Assembly: GCA_022496805.1 (NCBI GenBank)
Contig: CM040106.1
Coordinates: 558,001 to 622,000 of the forward strand
From: Pohlia nutans
Taxonomy: Eukaryota; Streptophyta; Bryopsida; Bryales; Mniaceae
Direction of reading: 5' to 3'
DNA: 64,000 nucleotides
The first letter of the stretch is position 1, and every line of letters starts with the position of its first letter. A model generated the notes under the pieces. The model was not told where the DNA came from and searched no databases. It saw only the letters and a list, made by a program, of their open reading frames with translations. The translations under genes and the position numbers were made by a program. Below are positions 57,439 to 64,000 of the stretch, one piece after another.

Positions 57439-60190
57439 TTACGTCTTCCATGGTTCGTACCCTGGCTTGAGTCCTCTAACTAAGATTTTGGTAAGCATAA
57501 CTGAGGTTTGAAGTGCCGGATCAAAAATCTTTGCGCCTCCATGAATGGTAGGTTGAATAATTGATTGCCAGCTGATCTTAGCTCTGGATTTCTGACTGAT
57601 ACTCGCTCCCCATATATAGTTCCTCACCAATGCTCTAGATTGCTAAAAAGCAGCTACGGTAATACTAGAACATGAACATAGAAACAAGATTGATGCCAAC
57701 TATACGTGGTTCACAATCATAATCATGCCTGCCAAAGAGAGTTTGTTTGAGCCCCATACCGTGAGACATTTGCTGATTGCGAAGATTACTTTATTGTTGA
57801 TCTCCTCCTTAGAGGCCCGGTATCCAATAGGAAAACCTAAAAGTCTTGTAGTCTGTCCAGATGGTACCCATATCAGTCTTGGGTCTTGTGGCCATGGCCA
57901 GGAGTGTTCCTCTGCTGACGCCTTGATGCTGACAGTTTTGGCCCAATTCAACTTTGTTCCTGAAGCGAGACAGAAAGTATTAAGAATACTCATTGATGTG
58001 TTCAAATTTTCCACCTCAATCACCAAATACAAAGCAATATTATTTGCAAACATTGAGTTGGTCGCGGTGGATCTGTCCGGAAGAGTTAATCCACGAAGAT
58101 TGCGTCGGGGATCATCAAGCATATGAGCCAATACATCTACGAGAAGAGTATACAAATATGGCGTCAATGGGCACCCTTGACGAACAGATCGTTGCAAGGT
58201 AAATGGTTCCTCTACTCTACCATTCAGAATGACCGCTGCATGTGTTTCACTATATAGAGTCATGATTAAATCTGTCCAATGCTGTGAGAAGCCCAAATGA
58301 AGAAGAGTAGCTCGCAAAAAGGACCAACTCATACAGTTGTAAGTTTTTTCGAAGTCAAGTAGAAGTAGGGTAAATTTCTGATGACTAAGGGTAGCCCACT
58401 CGAGGGCTTTGTTGGCCATGAGAATGTTGTCAAAAATGTTGCGGCCTTTGACAAAGGCAGTTTGGGTTGGCTTAACCGAAATAGAAAAGAAAGGGATCAT
58501 CCTAGAAGCAATCATTTTAGCAATGATCTTATAGACTGTTCGAAGAAGGGAGATGGACCTAAAGTTGGTAATTCGTGTGATGTCACCTCTTTTCGGAAGT
58601 AGGGTTATTTTGCTGGTGTTTAACTCGTTACAGATCCTATAGGTAGAAAAGATTTTTGTTGCTAAGGCTAAAAGATCGGATTCTATCTCAGGTAGCATAG
58701 ATTTAATAAATTCAATCGAAATTTCATCTAAGCCTGGAGCTTTGCCATTGCTTAATTCTTTTATGGCAGTGTGAAGTTCTTGCATTGTGGGAGGCTTGTT
58801 GAGAATTTCGTTCTGCACGGGTGTAACAACTCTTGGAACACTATGGAAATAGTCTTCTCTAGCTACTGCCTCGATTTCCGCTTCCTTAGGTTGACTATAA
58901 AGATTTCTATAAAAACTATCTATATAGGTTTGAAGCTCCGCCTGCTCCGTCATGATGGGTCTATCAGCAATAAGCTTCTTGATCACTATGGACTTGCGTT
59001 AACCAGTATAATAGTCTAAGAACTCTTTGGTGCATTTGTCCCCTACTCTAGTCCAGTTAGAGAAGATCTTATCGTATTTTCTCTCTAGTCGACCTTGTCT
59101 CAATCTTTGAAATGCTGCCTGGGCTGAACTAAGTCTATCTCGTGCTTCTATTGAGTTCTAGTCTTCCTGCATCGCTAATTTGGCTATTGTCAGATCTTGA
59201 TACTGTCCTTGGAGCTTCTTCCCTTTCCAATTGTCTCGCTTGAACTTCTAGTTCAGCACAAGACTTAACCGCCTCTAGGGCCTTGTTGATTCGTTGGTTC
59301 CACGATTGATGTTTGTTTTTTGTGAAAGCTCCTTTCCACGCTAAAACCAGGGCCTTTCTGGCGTCTTCATATTGCAGGAGATGGCGGCTAAATGCAGGAG
59401 AGATTGATGAACCGAGTTGCGCGTTAAACAAAGTTCTAAAAAGACCAGAGCGTGATCGGAGAGGTGGGCTATAGTTGTTAAGATTCCTATAAGCACACCT
59501 ACCTCCTTTAAAAAGGGCGAAATATTGAATTTATCTATGCGCAAACTCACCATGTCTGGTGGAGCACGTCGATTATCCCTTGTAAAGCGTTTTTTTGTTG
59601 CCTTGGAGGCCTAAATGAACAAGTAAGTTGTTCCAGAAAAAAATTTCACGTCTACTTCTACCTGTGGTTGGTAGACCCTGAAGTTTGACGTCAATTTGTT
59701 CTATCATATTGAAGTCACCTGCTAAAGTCGAGTGAGCTTCGGGGAGTGGATAGTGGCAAATCCTATTCCATAACCTAGATCTAGACCCTGTATCGTTGTA
59801 GCCATAAATGTTTAGGATTCCAAGACGCTTGTCTTTGGTCTACTGAACGATCACGAACTGAGCACGACCCAGTACTATTGTGCCATGGTCGATGATTAGT
59901 TCCGAGAAACGAGTGTTAAGGAGAATGGCAGTACGGCCTCTATAGCTATTAGAAGAAGCGGAGTATGACGCTGCATTCCACAATTGAGCGCCCCTAAAGA
60001 AATTCATTTGTTTGGTTCGTGTCATACGATCTTTGTGGACAAATTTATGCTCTTGTAAAAGCACAATGTTGGGCTTAGGTCAAATTTTGGCTAACATCTC
60101 AACCATCTCGCGACGTTTCCGAAGCCCATTTGTGTCATGCCCTAGACACTGGACATTGAATATAACAATCACTATTTGGTTGCTAAACAT
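57439..60190 (-). pseudogene. LINE ORF2: endonuclease and reverse transcriptase, inactive
   Basis: Begins at ATG 60190, overlapping the ORF1 stop by 8 bp (ATGTTTAG). The APE-type endonuclease shows NIVLLQEHKF (about 60070), LAGDFNMI (about 59715) and LSDHALVF (about 59450). The reverse transcriptase shows SNGKAPGLDEISIEF, ITRITNFRSISLL, FTLLLLDFEKTYN, SVRQGCPLTPYLY and MFANNIALYLV, followed by the thumb and a connection region with GGAKIFDP. The catalytic YADD box is FANN (codons 58039-58044), which abolishes activity. Other core motifs carry P-to-S (FRSIS), G-to-S (SVRQG) and D-to-N (KTYN) changes, each a C-to-T or G-to-A transition. In-frame stops include one before PKPNIVLLQEH and one in YYTG-stop-RKSIV (about 59000). 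A C-terminal RNase H domain is not visible. Confidence 0.8.
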
Positions 60191-62460
60191 GAGAAGGCGA
60201 TGAGGTTTCAGACTTGGCAGGGCAAGGGGTTGAGTCCACAGAAGTGGCAGGAGAGGAAGTCAGGTTCTCAATAGGGTCAGTTCTAGCTTGGGATTCCGGT
60301 GTCGTGTTCGATGGGGAGTCCTTTGGGATCACTTGCCGTGGCACAATATAGATGTCATAAGGCAAGTGAGGCGGGGGGATTCGGGCCCAAGAAATACGAT
60401 CTCTCGTGCGGTTCCAGAACCCAATGTGAGAAACTGCTGATCTTCTTAAAGGTCCATGGAAGACGATCTTCCAGAGTATCGGGTACTGGAGTCCATTCTA
60501 ACTAACTAGGATTTTGCATGGAGAAAACCGCAGGGTTTTCCAAAAGAATGGCAAGCCAGGTATTGAGGGCTGCAGAACTATTCAAACATTTCCAGCCGTA
60601 AACCCAATGCGCATCATCCCAGATTAGGAGTGGGTTAGCTTTGAACTTCACTAATTTGATGTGTTCTCCCAAATGAAACATGGTCTGATTGATCATGTGT
60701 TCATGAGTTTCTTCCTTGGTCCAATTATCACAAGACCTATCATGAGTTAACCAGAAACTGATGATAGGCTTGCGATGGTGATGATATTTACGTTGGAGTG
60801 TCTTATACTCGTCCTCAATGGGTGTAGGTCTCAAAATAACTGGAACCACAACCGCAGTTGTCCGAGCCTGTGAACCAATCCAATTTACTCTTTACGATTG
60901 CCAAAACGATTCCTTAATGACTTGTTTGATATGAGATCCATCCTTGAACTGACTGAACTGCTAGTGGAACCGGGTTGTCGGGGAATTGATGCCACACGAG
61001 TTTGGGACCCCGTTTGAGTTGGGCTACAGGGAGTGATTGATGCCGAGTAGGGGCCGGAGCTTGAACTTGATCTTTGTTGGTAGGATCAGTACCAGCAGAG
61101 GGTTGTTCTTTATTTCTCGACCTATCTGGATAGTGTTCCTCCAAATGACTGGACACCTTGACACCAAGTGATCAAAGGATTTGTAGCGTTCACATTGGGA
61201 CGGAAAGCAACTATACTCAAGGCCGTACTCTAAAGTTCTAGAGCCTCCAATCCTAGGAATGATGATGTTCATGGGCAGGTGATCAATATTGTCGACGAGG
61301 ATGCGAGCACGAGGTCCAGAGAGCTTAGCTATATAAGCCTTTGTTTCATCGACTAATAGGACTTCACCAACCGAGGAGAGGGCTTCCGTGAGGAAGAGTT
61401 TTGTTATCAAAGGCTGCGGAAGACCAACGATCTGTGCCCATATGGCAATTTTGAGCTAGTCCTAATTTCCCTCCACCTCAATGTTAAAGAAAGGAGACCA
61501 CGGTATGAATAAAATATTCTGGTTATCAAAGGTATATGTTCTGTCTGTAAGAGTTTGAGTTTGCCCAGCTTCCTGGTGGAATTGGACTTCAAAGTAATTG
61601 TTTTGTCTCGTTAACAGACTAACGAAGGATTGATGGAGTCGACTGCTGACATACACGTTTAGGCGTTTAGGGCCACGGCATTGGCCTCTAATATGTCCAA
61701 TGACCATCATTTCAGCTTTTCTAGCGAAGGAGGTTTCAAGTTCGGCCATCAGCTGAGGGCTAATTGAAGCTACGACGGCGTCTGCTGCAGGGGTTGCTTC
61801 GGGTTGAGCCGGCGGATCAACGAAACATGCAGGGGTTTCTACACTAGACGGAGCTATAGGTCTCAAAGGTGGCGGAAGGATGATATCAACGTTAAAACTG
61901 GGAGAAAACGCTAAAGGCCTGGCAAAACCCTTTTAACCAGAAGTTCCATGTCTAGAGCTTCAAAGCCCGTCTGTTGTGAGCCCAAGGCTTCATAAGTAAG
62001 AATAAAGGCTGCTGTTCTAGCTCTAGTTCGCTGAACCTGGGATTGAAAAAGACAAAAGACCTCCAAGTCTGCCTCGTCCCAGTTGTAAGAATTGTTAATT
62101 GCGAATCTACCAAGATCTTTTGTCGGGTTGACTTCTCCATATGTTTGCGCATGAACAAGCAAAGGGTGAGACAATACCTGGTTTGGCACTTTGTTGAGTG
62201 CCGAATGCGAGTCTTGTGACTGAACTGAGGTTTGTGGAGTAGGATCTATCGGAAGTTCCTCAGTTCCTCTGAATGCCGTATTCTTGGAATGACTGCTATG
62301 CTCCGTTGATTCTTCCAGTGCGGGATTCTTGTGTGATTCGTGTGCATGAAAATGTCGTTTGCTGCGGGTAGATTGTGCTACAGAGTCATCTAAATCCTCA
62401 CTCAAATCCTTTGGCTGCACCCCAAACCGTAAGGCATAGTTGCCTTTGGGTTTCTGGGCG
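60183..62460 (-). pseudogene. LINE ORF1: DUF4283/zinc-knuckle protein, inactive
   Basis: N-terminal low-complexity region (about 62420-61920), then a DUF4283-type region (SRLHQSFVSLL, LFIPWSPFFNIEVEGN, IAIWAQIVGLPQPLIT) and a CCHC knuckle remnant CERYKSFDHLVSRC (about 61180), followed by a Pro/Ser-rich tail ending PSPSHV at 60183. The knuckle has Tyr in place of its second Cys and Asp in place of the conserved Gly, both G-to-A changes. Two adjacent TAGs at about 61450-61460 (GN-stop-D-stop-LK) are each one step from CAG. The role in a live element would be RNA binding and chaperoning of the retrotransposition particle. Confidence 0.7.
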
Positions 62461-62804
62461 CTAGCTTAGTCAGCCCTTCCTTCCGAATCCATTTGGTGTT
62501 CAAAATGGCCTAAAATGATTGCAAACAAATCTCCAAGAGAAGCTGAATGCACCGCTAACAAAATCAGGAGGCAAAATGAGAAACGAGAAAGAAAAACACG
62601 AGTCTAAAAAATAGGATCTAGAACGATAAGATACGGTGCAGCTCCGCAAAACGCAGAGCCGCCAACGAGCGCGAACCGAACCATGCTCTAAACCAGCAAA
62701 CCACCTTAAAGTCTTGATGCAAGCAATTAAACTCTTTTGATAATTATAAAGGACTGAAACCATTGGCAATTTCTTTGCCATGTATATATAATTTATTTTT
62801 CAAA

Positions 62805-63365
62805 TTGTTTTTGGCACTACAACACTCATGCCATTTTCTATATCTAGAACTTCTTCAAAATGTTTTGATTTTATTTTTATTTGGCCAAAATGGTGATGGC
62901 AGATCATGGCTGTTAGCTGTTTTTATTTTTTCAAAGGACTTTGAATGTTTATAATAATGTGGAAAAAAAAAAAAAAATCCAATTTTTTTTTGCACTAGAT
63001 TATACAGGGCATTTTCTATATCTTAGATTTTTTAGAACATTATGAATTTTTTTTTTTTTTTCCAAAATCGTGGTGGCTGTGAGCTTCTTTTTTTAGCAAA
63101 CTTTGGATGCATTTTTGAGATTTAAAAAATAATAATAATAATAATTTTGCAGTAAATCAAGCAAGCATTTTCTATATTTTGAAAAAAATTCAAGTTTTTC
63201 TGAATTATTTATTTTTGCCAAAATTTTAAAAGATGTGAGCTGTTTTTTATTTTCAATAGACTTTAGATTTTTTTGGCAATGTAAAAAATCTTTTTATTTC
63301 AAATGTAATTTTCACTCCATTATGCAAGCTTTTTCTATACTTAGAAAAAGAATCCAACAGTTTGA
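62805..63365 (+). repeat. AT-rich tandem repeat, about 165-180-bp unit, about 3.5 copies
   Basis: Each unit has TTTTGCACTA or a similar word, GCATTTTCTATAT, a T-rich run, CCAAAATNGTGGTGG or similar, TGAGCTGTTTTTATTTTC and a CTTTGGAT/ACTTTAGAT word, in the same order. Homopolymer lengths vary. Confidence 0.65.
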
Positions 63366-63599
63366 ATGTTGTAGCAAGCAATTAAAAGCACTTGCAATTT
63401 TATTTTTTGAAAAGTTGCTCAAATTGAGTTCAAAGGAAGTCTAATTTTAAAGTCAACTTAACTTGCAATGCTTCAAGAGATAATGTTTTGATCAATGCCC
63501 CCTTTTATGAGTTGCCCGAGACTAAAAAGTAAAAAGTTTAATTAAATTATAATTATTTTCTAAAAAGAGAACAAGTACGCTTTCAAACCCAATGCAAAT

Positions 63600-64000
63600 A
63601 CGGTGTCGGGGCTGACACGAAGCGCCGCTATAGCACACAAGTCCCGAGCCACGCGAGTGCTGTCTGTAGGGGTTCAGAGTTCAATTTCTGAAAAGAGTCA
63701 TGAGTTGGGCCACCTACCTTTTCAAAAAACGTCAGTGTTGCTCCACCTTGAAACGGAGTTGTGGAGAGGGCGACATGCTGCCAACGGTGACCTCGACCAG
63801 CCGCTACGTTGGAATGGTTTGTGGTGCTTGAAGTGTCGATTTGTGGGACGATGGTGGTCGCGCGGGCGATGGCGATGGCGTTGGCGTGAGCGATGGCGAT
63901 AGCCTTGGTATTTAGGGTTGATTCATGGAAGCATTGGTTTGGGGTCGCTCTAATTAGTCAGAGCTGCGAGGTGCCATGTGATTGGGAGTTAAGGTGGGGT
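63600..64000 (+). other. Moderately GC-rich segment with GGCGAT microsatellite, gene uncertain
   Basis: An open frame of about 99 codons (63603-63902) ends in a (GGCGATGGC)n run at about 63850-63905 that gives a Trp/Arg-rich tail, suggesting it is not coding. The base composition shift may mark the start of a gene or element beyond the window. Confidence 0.3.

Larger units (their letters stand above)
57245..62640 (-). mobile_element. L1-clade LINE, decayed, 3'-truncated
   Basis: Minus-strand element with two overlapping ORFs: ORF1 (zinc-knuckle nucleic-acid-binding protein) and ORF2 (APE endonuclease plus reverse transcriptase). The 5' UTR probably extends from about 62470 to 62640. Sequence similarity to ORF2 fades near 57250, with no poly(A)/poly(T) tail or target-site duplication, so the 3' end appears truncated. 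Numerous in-frame stops and lost catalytic residues show it is inactive. Confidence 0.8.

Noticed and set aside
63640..63700. tRNA-like B box in GGGGTTCAGAGTTCAATTTCTG region
   Set aside because: The match to the B-box consensus is poor, with no A box at the right distance.

Overview
The window looks like a repeat-dense, gene-poor stretch of a land-plant nuclear genome. The evidence is AT-rich DNA with GT-AG introns, short TTTAGGG-type runs, a Stowaway-type MITE, a CACTA-like terminus, a Mutator-like element with a target-site duplication, a plant-type L1 LINE, an LTR with a tRNA-Met-like primer site, a tRNA-derived SINE, and exons of LEA and B3 plant gene families. The unusual ParB-like and DUF7869-like genes make a non-seed plant (bryophyte, lycophyte or fern) my best guess. 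That is inference; no taxonomic marker is present.

Layout. 0-1.2 kb: a decayed multi-exon DNA N4/N6-methyltransferase-like gene. 1.2-9.8 kb: AT-rich repeats, a GC-rich minisatellite and a CACTA-like end. 9.8-10.5 kb: a truncated LEA gene. 11-17 kb: minisatellites and a duplicated segment carrying arrays of a roughly 60-bp repeat. 17.2-19.0 kb: a lone LTR with its primer-binding site (minus strand). 21.4-22.9 kb: a second palindrome family upstream of an unknown gene. 23.1-31.2 kb: two spliced minus-strand genes, one FCP1/NIF-phosphatase-like and one ParB-fold-like, both with a shared palindrome in their introns. 31-41 kb: MITE, satellites and a long inverted repeat around a B3-domain gene. 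41.5-48.0 kb: a 6.6-kb Mutator-like insertion with a 10-bp TSD. 48.5-52.3 kb: a dense array of the same palindrome immediately upstream of a DUF7869-like gene. 53.2-55.7 kb: a second DUF7869-like gene. 57.2-62.5 kb: an L1 LINE. The rest is AT-rich tandem repeat.

The most interesting object is the palindrome system. A near-perfect 23-bp palindrome (half-site ATTCAACTCGA, one central base, then its inverse complement) occurs about 22 times before the DUF7869-like gene, about 13 times before the ParB-like gene, and about 9 more times in introns of the ParB-like and FCP1-like genes. This suggests these genes belong, or once belonged, to one large mobile element. A DUF7869-like protein with D...D...D/D motifs would be the candidate transposase. 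A ParB-fold protein would be the candidate binder of the parS-like palindromes. This model is inference.

Almost every in-frame stop in these genes, and the lost catalytic residues of the LINE, can be explained by C-to-T (or G-to-A) transitions. That fits old, heavily methylated DNA decaying by deamination.
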